Shown here one piece after another: positions 1 through 8,238 of a DNA stretch of 25,140 nucleotides; the first letter of the stretch is position 1; the number at the start of each line of letters is the position of its first letter. Under the pieces are notes generated by a model, which was not told the origin of the DNA, made no database searches, and saw nothing but the letters and a program-made list of their open reading frames with translations. The stretch covers positions 1 to 25,140 of the forward strand of contig CAYQAJ010000043.1 of NCBI GenBank assembly GCA_964415245.1. The letters run 5' to 3'. This stretch comes from CAYQAJ01 sp964415245 (GTDB lineage Bacteria > Planctomycetota > Planctomycetia > Pirellulales > Pirellulaceae). Position numbers and translations under genes: made by a program.

Positions 1-2030
1 AGCGGCCGAAGCGGAGCCGCGAGCGAACGCCGCGACAGCCAGCTTGCCGCGGCGCGACGTCGGGTCAGGTCGCCGATGCGAAGGTCCTCCAAGGCGGCAA
101 ACTCCTCGTCCACGCGCGGCAGCACGTGGCAGTACACTTCGTCGTCGATCGTAACGCCGCGCGTGCGGACCAGCGCTTCGAGCGCGGGCACCACGTCGCC
201 CCCCAGGGCGATGAGGCGATCCGCGGCCACGGATCGGTCGCCGGGCACTGCCCCCGGGGAGTATGCGTCGAGCCAGTGGGCGGCTTCGCTGACAACCGCC
301 CCCGACGGACCACCCGCGCTCGCGTCGCGATCGCGGACGGTAGCCTTCGATCCCGTGGTGCCGCTCATCCGGGCAGAATCCTCCTGCCATGCGCGTTCGA
401 GACCGGCGATACGTTCTGCCAACACCTGCGGCGGATCGTCGCCGCGCAGCTCGGTTGCCCCCGGCCACTTCTTCCGCAGCGCCTCGATGGCCGCAAGCCG
501 CGTGCGGTGGATCGGCGATCCGGCTGCCGCCAAGAGCAAAGGAACCGCGCGGGCCTGCGACCAGTTGGCGACCGATTCCACGGCGCACGCCTGCACCTCG
601 ATGCTCCCATCGGTGAGCAGTTTGCCCGCCACCGACTCGGCTTCGTCGCTGTCGTGGCCCGATAGCGCACACGCCACCACTCGTCGCACACGCCACGACG
701 TATCAAATGCGGCGGCATAGACACGGGGGTAGTCGCCCAGGGCGGCCAGTGCCGAAATCGCGGCGCCGCGGATGGTTTCGTCGCGATGCTCAGCCAGGCG
801 ACGCAGCGCGCTGGTGGCCGGCGGCGATCCCAGAATCCCCAGCGATTCCACGGCCGCCAGGCGTACGTGCGGAGCAACGTCGCCGGTGGCTTCCTCGATG
901 AGCGATAGGGCATCGTTGCGATGACGCACCGCGACAACGCGCACCGCCGCGGCGCGAACGCGCGAATCACTGTCGCGCACCAGCTTCGTTATGTCGGCCA
1001 TCGGCTCGATCGAAGCGTCGGCCGCCACCAGTACCAGCGCCTCGGCTCGCACCTCCGGCGACGGGCTGCGCAGCGCTCCCTCGATGTGGCTGGCCAGCGA
1101 AGGGGCGCGTTGCCGGGCCAGCGCGCGTAGCACCTCGACATGTAAAGCCGCCACGTACGGCGCCGTGCGGCGATCGGAAAACGCTAACGGATCGTCCTCC
1201 TTTAGGCGATCGTCCGGCGTCTCACGGTTTTCCGGCCACGCGGCGTAACGGGCCGCTAGACGATCGAGCGCGTCGGTCTCCTTGCGCGGCGGCAGATACC
1301 CCAACGTCTCGGCGGCGGCAAGTCGCGTGGGAAGGGCGAGCTGTCGGTCGTCGACGAGGGCCTCCATGGCTTCGGCGGCCGCCGTGCGTTGCTGCTCCGT
1401 GCCGTATCGCGCAAGACCTATCTGCGCCGTAGCCCGGACCTCCGGCTGCTTCGATCGCGTGGCAAGGCGCAATTCATCGAGACGCGGCTCCCGTGCTGTC
1501 AACCACTGGTCCAATCCGGCGTGACGCCAGCGGAATTCGGTTGCCGTCGGATCGTCGGGCGCCGAAATATCGCGGAACCAGCCGAAAGCGACGCCATCCG
1601 GATGACCGCCTTGCCCGGGGGAAAGCGTACCGCCATGCGACACCGGGCCTGACGCTAGCATGCGCTCGACGCCCTCGATCGCGACGGCGTCGCTGGTTGC
1701 CTTTCGCCGTGCTTGGGAGACGTCTCGCGGCTCAACCACGTTGTCGTCGCCACGTTGCTCGTCACGTTCGACGCTCCGCGCACTGGACCGTGCGTCGGAC
1801 GCCGCGTCGCCGCTTGGTTCACCGTCGGAACCGGTGCCGGCCCGCACGGCGGAGGTCGTGAGACCTTCGATCGCGGGGCCACGGCCGGCTTCCCAATGGC
1901 AGCCGCCGCACGTCGCCAGTAGTGCGACTACGCAAATGCTCGCTAGCGGACGAACACCGCTAGCGCCCGCGAGGAGCCGAATGTTTGGATTGGCAGCGTG
2001 ATCTGCCGCCGTAAAGAAGAACCTTCTCAC
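1..2030 (-). CDS. HEAT-repeat lipoprotein, C-terminal part missing (runs off left edge)
   Basis: The frame stays open from GTG at 2030 to the window edge, about 676 codons with no stop. I chose this start because AAGGAG lies about nine bases upstream. The N-terminus has basic residues, then a hydrophobic stretch (residues about 29-40) ending in TCGGC, with Cys41 or Cys44 as possible lipidation sites; neither gives a perfect lipobox, so a lipoprotein is inferred. A low-complexity acidic/Ser stretch follows. From about residue 115 onward the protein is alpha-helical with repeated HEAT signatures such as SPEVRAEALVLVAA, DSRVRAAAVRVVAV and PHVRLAAVESLGIL, spaced about 30-38 residues. HEAT repeats form protein-binding solenoids; no enzymatic domain is visible. 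It lies 127 bp downstream of another HEAT-like secreted protein on the same strand, so the two may share a transcript. The function is unknown. Confidence 0.8.
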   Translation of the reverse strand, partial: MRRFFFTAADHAANPNIRLLAGASGVRPLASICVVALLATCGGCHWEAGRGPAIEGLTTSAVRAGTGSDGEPSGDAASDARSSARSVERDEQRGDDNVVEPRDVSQARRKATSDAVAIEGVERMLASGPVSHGGTLSPGQGGHPDGVAFGWFRDISAPDDPTATEFRWRHAGLDQWLTAREPRLDELRLATRSKQPEVRATAQIGLARYGTEQQRTAAAEAMEALVDDRQLALPTRLAAAETLGYLPPRKETDALDRLAARYAAWPENRETPDDRLKEDDPLAFSDRRTAPYVAALHVEVLRALARQRAPSLASHIEGALRSPSPEVRAEALVLVAADASIEPMADITKLVRDSDSRVRAAAVRVVAVRHRNDALSLIEEATGDVAPHVRLAAVESLGILGSPPATSALRRLAEHRDETIRGAAISALAALGDYPRVYAAAFDTSWRVRRVVACALSGHDSDEAESVAGKLLTDGSIEVQACAVESVANWSQARAVPLLLAAAGSPIHRTRLAAIEALRKKWPGATELRGDDPPQVLAERIAGLERAWQEDSARMSGTTGSKATVRDRDASAGGPSGAVVSEAAHWLDAYSPGAVPGDRSVAADRLIALGGDVVPALEALVRTRGVTIDDEVYCHVLPRVDEEFAALEDLRIGDLTRRRAAASWLSRRSLAAPLRP

Positions 2031-2157
2031 CCGCGGCAACTCCTTTTGCCTGGTAAGGAGGGTATGTCGAATCGGTAATCAGGGGCCACTACAGCCCGTT
2101 CGACCTCACCTCAGCGCTTCCTGCGCAATCGCGCCGCGTAATCTGGAAATGCAGTAA

Positions 2158-4050
2158 CTAGGGCAGATCCAGGTCGACCGCTTTACCGTCGGCGCCAGGC
2201 ACGTCGCTACCTGGCACATCGGCACCGGGCACGTCAGCACCCGGCATGTCGCTCTTGGGGATATCGCCCCCGGGAACGTCCTCGGGCACGTCGCCTTCGA
2301 CTGCGGGCTTCGACACCTTTACGATGGCCTCAAGCTTCCGCACGCTGGCCAACAATTCGTCGTTCAGCTTGTCGAGGGCGAGCTGAGCATCGGCCGCCAC
2401 ATTCAACAGTTCAACAACGCCTTGGTGAACGTCTTCGACGAACGGCTTCTTATCCGCATCTGCCAGCGCGACGAAAGCACCGGGGTCGCGGCCAGGGCCG
2501 TTCAAACCCAACTTCAGGCTGTACATGCGGTAGGCCAGCCGGCGGCGCACGATATCGAGTGTGCGAGCCACTTCCGGATCGCCCTGCACTGGCCCGAACT
2601 GGCCGGAAGGGCCCCGATAGCTGCCGCTGCCGCCAAGCGATCCGCCGCTCCCACCGTAGCCGCCGGATGACCCTGAGCCGGGGCCGGGGGGGCTGCGCGA
2701 TGGCCCACTCGACGACGGCGTCGAGCCGCCAGACCCCCCCAGAGAGCCGCTGCCGCTGCCGCCGCTACCCCGGCCGCCTCGGCCGCTTCCACGGCTGCTG
2801 CCCGACTTGGAGGATCTTCCGCTCGATTTGCTTGACTTCGAAGTTCCGCTCGTGATGGGTCCATCCCGGAGGACCGTCGTGCCGGACGGCTGGCCGACAT
2901 TCGGTGCGGGACCGATGATTCGCCCGCTCGGCTGATAGCTGCTTCCGCGGCGACTGGTGCCTTGGAGCGACTCCGTGTCGACCTCGCGAAGCAGATCCTC
3001 CAGCACGCTGGCTTCCTCCCGGGCAATTTGCGTGGCCAAGTCGCCCATTTTCTGGGCCATGACGGCCGGGTCGACGGCGAACCCCTGGGGGTATTGGAGC
3101 CGGCCCAGCGCAATCGCCGCGTCGCAACGATAGGAAACCGGCGCCGAAGCGTCGTCGAGAATCGTTAGCAGCGCAGTCAGCACCTCGCCGCCTTCGCCCA
3201 CTTCGCCTAGCGCCCCCAGCACCTCGACCGCCCGACGCTGCATCCACTCGTGACCCTCGGGCGAACGGCCGGGCGGCGGATCGGTCGCCGCCAGCAACGC
3301 CAGCATGTCGTCCCGAACCGCCTTACGGGCGTTCGCGGGCATTCGCTGGGCTTCGGGCCGCTGCCCGTCGTATTCAGCGTGCCGCAGGATTCCGACGATC
3401 GCCGCCGCCCGCACTGCGTCGATTTGCGTTGGACTCTTGAGCTCATCGAGCATGACCTTCAATGCGGTCAGCAGCGGAATGGGGGGCGCCGCCCCCTCGC
3501 CGATGAGGACTACTTCCTTCGAGTTGAGCTCACCAATGATCAGCATCGCGTTGTATCGGACCGCAGGGTGGAAGTTACCGGTGGCAATGGTCGACATAGT
3601 GTTAAAGGTCAGGTCGACCAGTCGATCGTGCGCGGCGTCGGACCTGGCGCGCGCGAGCTTTTCCAGAAACTTCTGGCGATCGCCGGCCAGGCTGGCCAGC
3701 GAGTCGGCGTCGGTTTGCGTCATCTTGGCGAACACGAACTGCGAATGGTAAGCGTCGAAGAGCGTTTCCTTTCCCGTCAGAGGCTCTTCACCGCTGAGGA
3801 TTCGGTTCACCGTCATCGTCGTGTCGCGATGCAGAGTCTTGTCCTCGATCGTCGTGCCGATCATGCGAGGCGCGATCGGAAGGGTGTCGAACTTTGTGGG
3901 AGCGTCGGCGGGGGCGGCCGGCGCGGGGTCCTGCGCCGCAACTGGTCCTTGCGCCGTGAACAACGCCGTGATCAGCGTCGCCAGCGTGATCGGCCAAATT
4001 CGCGGCCTGCTCCCACTCACTGGGCGTCGCCATGCGATTGGATCGTTCAT
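2158..4050 (-). CDS. Secreted HEAT-like protein with Gly/Ser-rich linker and C-terminal pentapeptide repeats
   Basis: A 630-residue protein. The frame is open up to 4158, but ATG 4050 is preferred because GGGAG sits seven bases upstream and a signal peptide follows directly (hydrophobic ITLATLITALF, then VAAQ, residues about 20-40). Residues about 120-330 are alpha-helical with HEAT-like segments (IDAVRAAAIVGILRHAEY, RRAVEVLGALGEVGEGGE, YRCDAAIALGRL). A long linker rich in Gly, Ser and Pro follows (about residues 370-490). Then comes a helical domain containing DIVRRRLAYRMYSLKLGL. The tail holds about eight units of a pentapeptide of the form D[VIM]PGx (DVPGADVPGSDVPGAD). I know no named family. 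Export and a scaffold role are inferred. The downstream neighbour on the same strand is also a HEAT-repeat protein. Confidence 0.8.
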   Translation of the reverse strand: MNDPIAWRRPVSGSRPRIWPITLATLITALFTAQGPVAAQDPAPAAPADAPTKFDTLPIAPRMIGTTIEDKTLHRDTTMTVNRILSGEEPLTGKETLFDAYHSQFVFAKMTQTDADSLASLAGDRQKFLEKLARARSDAAHDRLVDLTFNTMSTIATGNFHPAVRYNAMLIIGELNSKEVVLIGEGAAPPIPLLTALKVMLDELKSPTQIDAVRAAAIVGILRHAEYDGQRPEAQRMPANARKAVRDDMLALLAATDPPPGRSPEGHEWMQRRAVEVLGALGEVGEGGEVLTALLTILDDASAPVSYRCDAAIALGRLQYPQGFAVDPAVMAQKMGDLATQIAREEASVLEDLLREVDTESLQGTSRRGSSYQPSGRIIGPAPNVGQPSGTTVLRDGPITSGTSKSSKSSGRSSKSGSSRGSGRGGRGSGGSGSGSLGGSGGSTPSSSGPSRSPPGPGSGSSGGYGGSGGSLGGSGSYRGPSGQFGPVQGDPEVARTLDIVRRRLAYRMYSLKLGLNGPGRDPGAFVALADADKKPFVEDVHQGVVELLNVAADAQLALDKLNDELLASVRKLEAIVKVSKPAVEGDVPEDVPGGDIPKSDMPGADVPGADVPGSDVPGADGKAVDLDLP

Positions 4051-4510
4051 CGTTCTGCTCCCGGATTCCGAATTGCCTGCCCCTTGCCCAGCCGGCGCGC
4101 CGCGTAACGACGGGGCGATCGCAGCCCTATGAACTAACGCCTCGGGCCGATGGTTCACACGCGAAGGAAGCTCTGTCCCAGCTCGCTCCGTGCGCGCTAG
4201 ACCCCTCCGCCACCTGCGAACGCTGGCGGCGAGCGATCAGCAAATGCGCCGTCCGCAACGTCGCGGAAAGCACGCTATCGCGACACCCTTCATGATATCC
4301 GCCCTACCTCGACAATGTCAATCTAAATCGTTGCGAACCGGCACTTTGCGGCCGAATCCCGCCGCGTGGCTCAATGCCCCCCGTCGGCCGCTCGGAATGC
4401 GGATTCTCCCCGGTTTCCGCCCCCCGTGGGGACGTTACAAGCCGGCCGCACCGGGCGTACACTGTGCCCACCGAAATTGCCGCCGACCCAAAGTTCCCGC
4501 GAGTGTCCGC
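4051..4510. other. Divergent intergenic spacer, 460 bp
   Basis: This gap lies between the divergent starts at 4050 (minus) and 4511 (plus). The open frame that runs through it in phase with the deacetylase (from 4190) shows no family similarity and is treated as non-coding. It holds the candidate plus-strand promoter at 4435-4463. No RNA gene or clear repeat was seen. Confidence 0.5.
4435..4463 (+). promoter_or_regulatory. Candidate sigma70-type promoter for the deacetylase gene
   Basis: TTACAA and TACACT are separated by exactly 17 bases. They match the -35 consensus at 3 of 6 and the -10 consensus at 4 of 6 positions. The GTG start lies 47 bases downstream of the -10. This rests on the motif alone. 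Confidence 0.3.
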
Positions 4511-5461
4511 GTGACTCTACTCTATTCCGACCCCCGTTTCCTGGAACACGACACGGGCGACCACCCCGAATGTACGGAACGCCTGCGCCACGTGGCCGAG
4601 AAACTGTACGAAACGGGCCTCGACCAGCGGTGCGAGCGATGCGACGTGATGCCGGTTTCGCTCAATCGGCTGCACCGCTTGCACTTGCCGGAGTACGTGG
4701 AGCTGGTGCGCCTATTTGCCGCGCAAGGGGGCGGGTTCATTGAAGGCGACACGGTTGTTTCTCCCGCCTCGCACGACGTCGCGCTTCTGGCGGCCGGCGC
4801 CGCTTGCGATGCCGTCGATCGGGTGCTGAAAGGCGCGGACACCCAGGCCCTCTGTATCAGCCGTCCGCCTGGCCACCACGCGCTTCGCAGCTCGGCCATG
4901 GGTTTTTGCCTGTTCAACAACGTGGCCGTGGCGTCCCGAACGGCCATCGACGAGCACCAGCTCGACCGTGTGCTGATCGTCGATTGGGACGTGCACCACG
5001 GCAACGGCACGCAGGACGCTTTCTGGGAAGACGGGCGGGTCGGCTACTTCTCCATCCACCGCTATCCCTTCTACCCGGGCACGGGGGCAGAAGACGAAAC
5101 CGGGGCGGGCGACGGAGCCGGCGCCACGATGAACGTGCCCGTGGCTTTCGGCACGCCGCGGCCGCAATACGTCGAGCGATTCCGCAGTCGGCTCGAAAAT
5201 TTCGCGGCCCACATGCGGCCGCAACTCGTGCTGATTAGCGCCGGCTTCGATACGCACCGTGCCGACCCGATCGGCTCGCTCGGCCTGGAAGTCGAGGATT
5301 TCGCCACGCTGACCGACATTGTGCTCGACGTGGCCGACGCTTACGCCGACGGGCGCGTCGTCAGCGTGCTGGAAGGGGGCTACAACGTGGTCGCTCTGGC
5401 CGACTCGGTCGCGATCCACCTGGAAACCATGCTCGCCCGGCAAACTTCGAAAAGTCCTTGA
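4511..5461 (+). CDS. Histone-deacetylase-family (AcuC/HDAC-like) amidohydrolase
   Basis: A zinc-dependent deacylase of the arginase/deacetylase fold, 316 residues from GTG 4511. This start places TLLYSDPRFLEHDTGDHPE at the N-terminus, as is usual for the family; the 107 codons of open frame upstream carry nothing recognisable. Signatures: HPECTERL (18-25), the substrate-binding region RPPGHHALRSSAMGFCLFNN with the catalytic His pair at 122-123, DWDVHHGNGTQ (158-168) with zinc ligands Asp160 and His162, AGFDTHRADP with zinc ligand Asp247, and EGGYN with catalytic Tyr291. All catalytic residues are present. The GFCLFNN form resembles the class II/acetylpolyamine amidohydrolase side of the family. 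The substrate (acetyl-lysine protein, acetylpolyamine or other acylamide) cannot be read from sequence. No good ribosome binding site is visible. It is cytoplasmic by absence of a signal. Confidence 0.92.
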   Translation: MTLLYSDPRFLEHDTGDHPECTERLRHVAEKLYETGLDQRCERCDVMPVSLNRLHRLHLPEYVELVRLFAAQGGGFIEGDTVVSPASHDVALLAAGAACDAVDRVLKGADTQALCISRPPGHHALRSSAMGFCLFNNVAVASRTAIDEHQLDRVLIVDWDVHHGNGTQDAFWEDGRVGYFSIHRYPFYPGTGAEDETGAGDGAGATMNVPVAFGTPRPQYVERFRSRLENFAAHMRPQLVLISAGFDTHRADPIGSLGLEVEDFATLTDIVLDVADAYADGRVVSVLEGGYNVVALADSVAIHLETMLARQTSKSP

Positions 5462-5584
5462 GAGTCGTGCCGGTGCCCGGTTAGGATGACGGCGACGATG
5501 GGCGACCGCGTACCGGTGCCGTTTGCCGTTCTGGACTTCACGCGGCATCATTCTCGATGTGCGATACGTAAAGGAGGTTGACGC

Positions 5585-6919
5585 ATGGCAACCGAACGAA
5601 AGACGCAATCGAATGGGGCGGCCCTTGGGCACGACGCCGTCAATCGCCGAGCGTTCCTGAAAACCTCCTCGGCGGCAGCGGCCGGCGGCGCGATTGCCGC
5701 GACACTGGGCATCGCCCGCAGTGCGCATGCGGCCGGCGACGATCTCTTGCGCGTTGGTTTGATCGGCTGCGGAGGCCGGGGAACCGGTGCCGCCAATCAG
5801 GCGCTGCACGCCGATCCGCACGTCAAGCTCACCGCCATGGCCGACGCCTTCGCCGACCGACTCGAAGCGAGCCTGGCAAGCCTGCAAAAGAGCGACGAGA
5901 TCGCCGACAAGATCGACGTGCCGCCCGAGCGGCGGTTCGCGGGCTTCGACGCCTACCAGCAGGTGATCGACAGCGGGGTCGACGTGGTGCTCTTAGCCAC
6001 GCCGCCGCACTTTCGCCCGATTCATCTCGAAGCGGCCGTCGCCGCCGGCAAGCACGTGTTCGCCGAGAAGCCCGTCGCCGTCGACGCGCCCGGCGTCCGC
6101 CGCGTGCTGGCCACCTGCGCCGAGGCTGAGAAGAAAGGACTGTCGCTCGTCTCAGGCCTCTGCCTGCGGTACTCGCAGGGCTTTGGCGAGCTGGTGGACC
6201 GCATTCACGGCGGCCACATCGGCGACGTACACACGCTGTTCGCCAACGACTACCGCGGCACGCTCTGGCTCCGCGAGCGGCAAAGCGACTGGACCGACAT
6301 GCACTGGCAAATGCGCAACTGGTACTACTTCACCTGGCTGTCGGGCGACTTCAACGTCGAGCAGCACGTACACTTTCTCGACGTGTGCGCGTGGGCCATG
6401 GGAAACCGCTACCCCGCGCGGGCCATTGGCATGGGTGGTCGGCAAGTGCGCACCGGGCCCGAGTACGGCAACATCTTCGATCATCACTCGGTCGTGTACA
6501 CCTACGATGACGGCACGCGGCTGGTGAGCAACACGCGGCAGATGCGGGGCTGCATGGGCGACATGAGCCCCCACGTGGTCGGATCGCGCGGAACCGCCAA
6601 TTTCGTCGAACGCCGCGGCGGCCTCGCGCTCACCGGCGAAATGCCCTGGACTTACGACGGCCCCGACAACGACATTTACCAGACCGAGCACGACAAGCTT
6701 TTCGCCAGCATCCGCGACGGCAAGCCAATTAACAACGGCCACTACATGGCGCACAGCACGATGCTGGCCATCCTGGGCCGCATGGCCACGTACACGGGTC
6801 AGGAAATCGCCTGGGACGACGCCATGAAATCGACGCAGGACCTATCGCCCGAACGCTACGAATGGGGCGACGCCCCACCGGTCGAAATCGCGGTGCCCGG
6901 CGTGACCAAGTTTTTTTGA
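5585..6919 (+). CDS. Tat-exported Gfo/Idh/MocA family oxidoreductase
   Basis: A 444-residue NAD(P)-dependent oxidoreductase of the glucose-fructose oxidoreductase/inositol dehydrogenase family, which usually acts on sugars or cyclitols. A strong AAAGGAGG lies seven bases before ATG 5585. The N-terminus carries a twin-arginine signal (RRAFLK at 21-26, then an Ala/Gly-rich hydrophobic stretch ending near AHA), so export of the folded, cofactor-loaded enzyme is expected. The Rossmann motif GLIGCGGRGTG follows at about residue 60, the family signature EKPVAVD at about 160, and a His-rich segment EQHVHFLDVCAW at about 258-270 in the substrate domain. The length is normal for the exported planctomycete members. 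The substrate is not predictable. It follows the deacetylase gene by 123 bp on the same strand and ends in a T-rich run coding the last Phe codons. Confidence 0.93.
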   Translation: MATERKTQSNGAALGHDAVNRRAFLKTSSAAAAGGAIAATLGIARSAHAAGDDLLRVGLIGCGGRGTGAANQALHADPHVKLTAMADAFADRLEASLASLQKSDEIADKIDVPPERRFAGFDAYQQVIDSGVDVVLLATPPHFRPIHLEAAVAAGKHVFAEKPVAVDAPGVRRVLATCAEAEKKGLSLVSGLCLRYSQGFGELVDRIHGGHIGDVHTLFANDYRGTLWLRERQSDWTDMHWQMRNWYYFTWLSGDFNVEQHVHFLDVCAWAMGNRYPARAIGMGGRQVRTGPEYGNIFDHHSVVYTYDDGTRLVSNTRQMRGCMGDMSPHVVGSRGTANFVERRGGLALTGEMPWTYDGPDNDIYQTEHDKLFASIRDGKPINNGHYMAHSTMLAILGRMATYTGQEIAWDDAMKSTQDLSPERYEWGDAPPVEIAVPGVTKFF

Positions 6920-6927
6920 TGTGCGGC

Positions 6928-7140
6928 GTGGGGCAGGCTTTCCAGCCTGCCTTCGCGGCGCGCCGCTCGCCAGCGCATAGCAGTGGTTTGAGACAATGGA
7001 CGATAGGGACATTATGGACAGGAGCGCGGCGATTTCATGACGTCCATTTCGTCCATATAGTCCATAACGTCCATTCCACCGAGCGTGCCGGTACGCCGCA
7101 GGGGGCCTTTCGGCACGCCAGGCAGGAATGTCTGCCCCAC
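6928..7140. repeat. Nested inverted-repeat element with 9-bp GTCCAT arrays
   Basis: This fills the spacer between two convergent genes. The outer arms GTGGGGCAGGCTTTCC (6928-6943) and GGAATGTCTGCCCCAC (7125-7140) are inverted copies matching at 14 of 16 positions. Inside the left end is a hairpin with an 8-bp stem GGCAGGCT/AGCCTGCC and a TTCC loop (6932-6951), then the 12-bp palindrome GCGGCGCGCCGC (6955-6966). ATGGAC-type hexamers stand at 6996, 7005 (AGGGAC) and 7014, and the inverted hexamer GTCCAT at 7042, 7051, 7060 and 7069: both arrays have a 9-base period and face each other. A further 8-bp stem GCGTGCCG/CGGCACGC lies at 7083-7118. No credible protein is encoded. It could be a composite of several small repeats rather than one element. 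Confidence 0.7.
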
Positions 7141-7144
7141 ACGA

Positions 7145-7969
7145 TTACGGCACAAACGGGAACAACCGGCGGCGGGCCGCTGCGTCGAGGGGGGCGGCGT
7201 ACTCGCTGATTTCGTATGCCTCGACGAACTCTGCGGCGGAACCACGCTTCTCGCCGTACGTGGCGATCAGCTCGCGGCGGAATCGCTCGGCCCGCGGGCC
7301 AATATGCCGCTGAAACCACCCTCGTAGCCACGCGCGTCGCTCTTGCGGATTGTCGGGCACGCTTTCGCCGCTTGCCTCGTTGTACGGCAGCCACTGGAAC
7401 ACTTGCGACACGTGGCAGGCCAACATGTCGACGATCGTCTCTAATGAATCCCTCACGTCGAGCACCACGTCGCCGCGCAACGGGCAGGGGCGCGTGAACA
7501 GGTCGCACATGTAGGCCACCACGGGGTCCTTGCGGAGCGCCGGCACCTCGGGCACGATGTGCGGCACCGTCACCATGTACGAGGCATCCTGCACCGCCTG
7601 GCCGACGGCGCGATGGTCGGGGTGGTAGTCGCACGTGCGATGCGTGAGCAGCAGGTCGGGGGCGAAGGAGCGGATTTCGCGGATGATTCGCTCGCGGACG
7701 TCGAGCCCCGTTTCGAGCCGGCCATCGGGAAAACTCCACGTTTCACTCGCGGCCCCGATGACCCGCGCGGCTGCTTCCGCCTCGGCGCGGCGGATGCGGG
7801 CCAGATCGAACGGCGGCGTTTGGTGGTGCCCCGCGCTGCCGTCGGTCACCGAAACCATCTTCACCGTGTGGCCGAGACCGCAGTACATGGCAGCCAGCCC
7901 GCCGGCGTGGAACTCCGCATCGTCGGGATGAGCGCCCAGGATCAGCAGCCGCAGCACTTCATCGGCCAT
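7145..7969 (-). CDS. PIG-L/LmbE family zinc deacetylase
   Basis: A 274-residue member of the PIG-L (LmbE/MshB/BshB-like) family, which removes acyl groups, typically N-acetyl from GlcNAc-containing conjugates, using a divalent metal. Start ATG 7969 is chosen over an in-frame ATG at 8056 because AGAGGA lies eight bases upstream and the first strand of the fold (LRLLILGAHPDDAE) follows at once. Motifs: AHPDDAE at 13-19 (metal ligands His and Asp, plus catalytic Asp), TDGSAGHH at about 52-59, and HPDH at 116-119 carrying the third ligand. The length suits the family. Neighbours give no pathway: it is convergent with the oxidoreductase and divergent from a reductase. The substrate is unknown; thiol biosynthesis (BshB/MshB-like) is possible but unsupported here. 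Confidence 0.92.
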   Translation of the reverse strand: MADEVLRLLILGAHPDDAEFHAGGLAAMYCGLGHTVKMVSVTDGSAGHHQTPPFDLARIRRAEAEAAARVIGAASETWSFPDGRLETGLDVRERIIREIRSFAPDLLLTHRTCDYHPDHRAVGQAVQDASYMVTVPHIVPEVPALRKDPVVAYMCDLFTRPCPLRGDVVLDVRDSLETIVDMLACHVSQVFQWLPYNEASGESVPDNPQERRAWLRGWFQRHIGPRAERFRRELIATYGEKRGSAAEFVEAYEISEYAAPLDAAARRRLFPFVP

Positions 7970-8082
7970 GAAGCGGTTCCTCTTCGTTACTACCCGTTGC
8001 CAAAACGGCGCCACGTCGCGGGCTTTCAGGCCACGCGCCCTTGCGGCGTCGCGCACCGCCGCCCATCATAGTTCATTCTTAG

Positions 8083-8208
8083 AGCTTATCCAAAAACCGT
8101 CCCGGAGAAGGGGACAGGCACATTTTGCTCCGCGTGATCATTGGAAAGCTGGGCCGTCTCCACCGGCTCCGCAAAAAGAGCCAGTCCCCGACGGTTTTTG
8201 GATAGGCT
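8083..8208. repeat. MITE-like element with outer and inner inverted repeats
   Basis: A 126-bp non-coding segment. Outer terminal inverted repeats of 19 bp, 8083-8101 and 8190-8208 (AGCTTATCCAAAAACCGTC against a copy with one mismatch), enclose a second, less exact pair of 19 bp: 8110-8128 (GGGGACAGGCACATTTTGC) and 8171-8189 (reverse complement GGGGACTGGCTCTTTTTGC, four mismatches). The whole can fold into a long hairpin with a loop of about 40 bases. No transposase is encoded. It sits 30 bp upstream of a GTG start and could carry or influence that gene's promoter. No target-site duplication was evident. Confidence 0.75.
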
Positions 8209-8238
8209 TCCAGTTCGGGCAAAGGGAAGGACTTAAGC

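Noticed and set aside
3250..4107. 285-codon plus-strand open frame opposite the HEAT-like secreted protein
   Set aside because: Arg-rich composition, no domain, and the opposite strand has a signal peptide, a ribosome binding site and repeat structure.
4712..5887. 391-codon minus-strand open frame opposite the deacetylase
   Set aside because: The plus strand encodes a deacetylase with every catalytic motif; the reverse frame shows no family features.
4511..6919. Deacetylase plus Tat oxidoreductase, with the facing PIG-L deacetylase, considered as one sugar-processing system
   Set aside because: The deacetylase and PIG-L fold families are unrelated, the genes lie on different strands across a repeat element, and no transporter or regulator links them. 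Co-occurrence looks incidental.
7042..7074. GTCCAT array considered as a CRISPR or iteron origin
   Set aside because: Units are 9 bp with 3-bp variable parts, far too short for CRISPR, and no replication initiator or AT-rich region is nearby.
8110..8189. Inner arms considered as an intact insertion sequence
   Set aside because: Only about 80 bp lie between them and no transposase frame is present.
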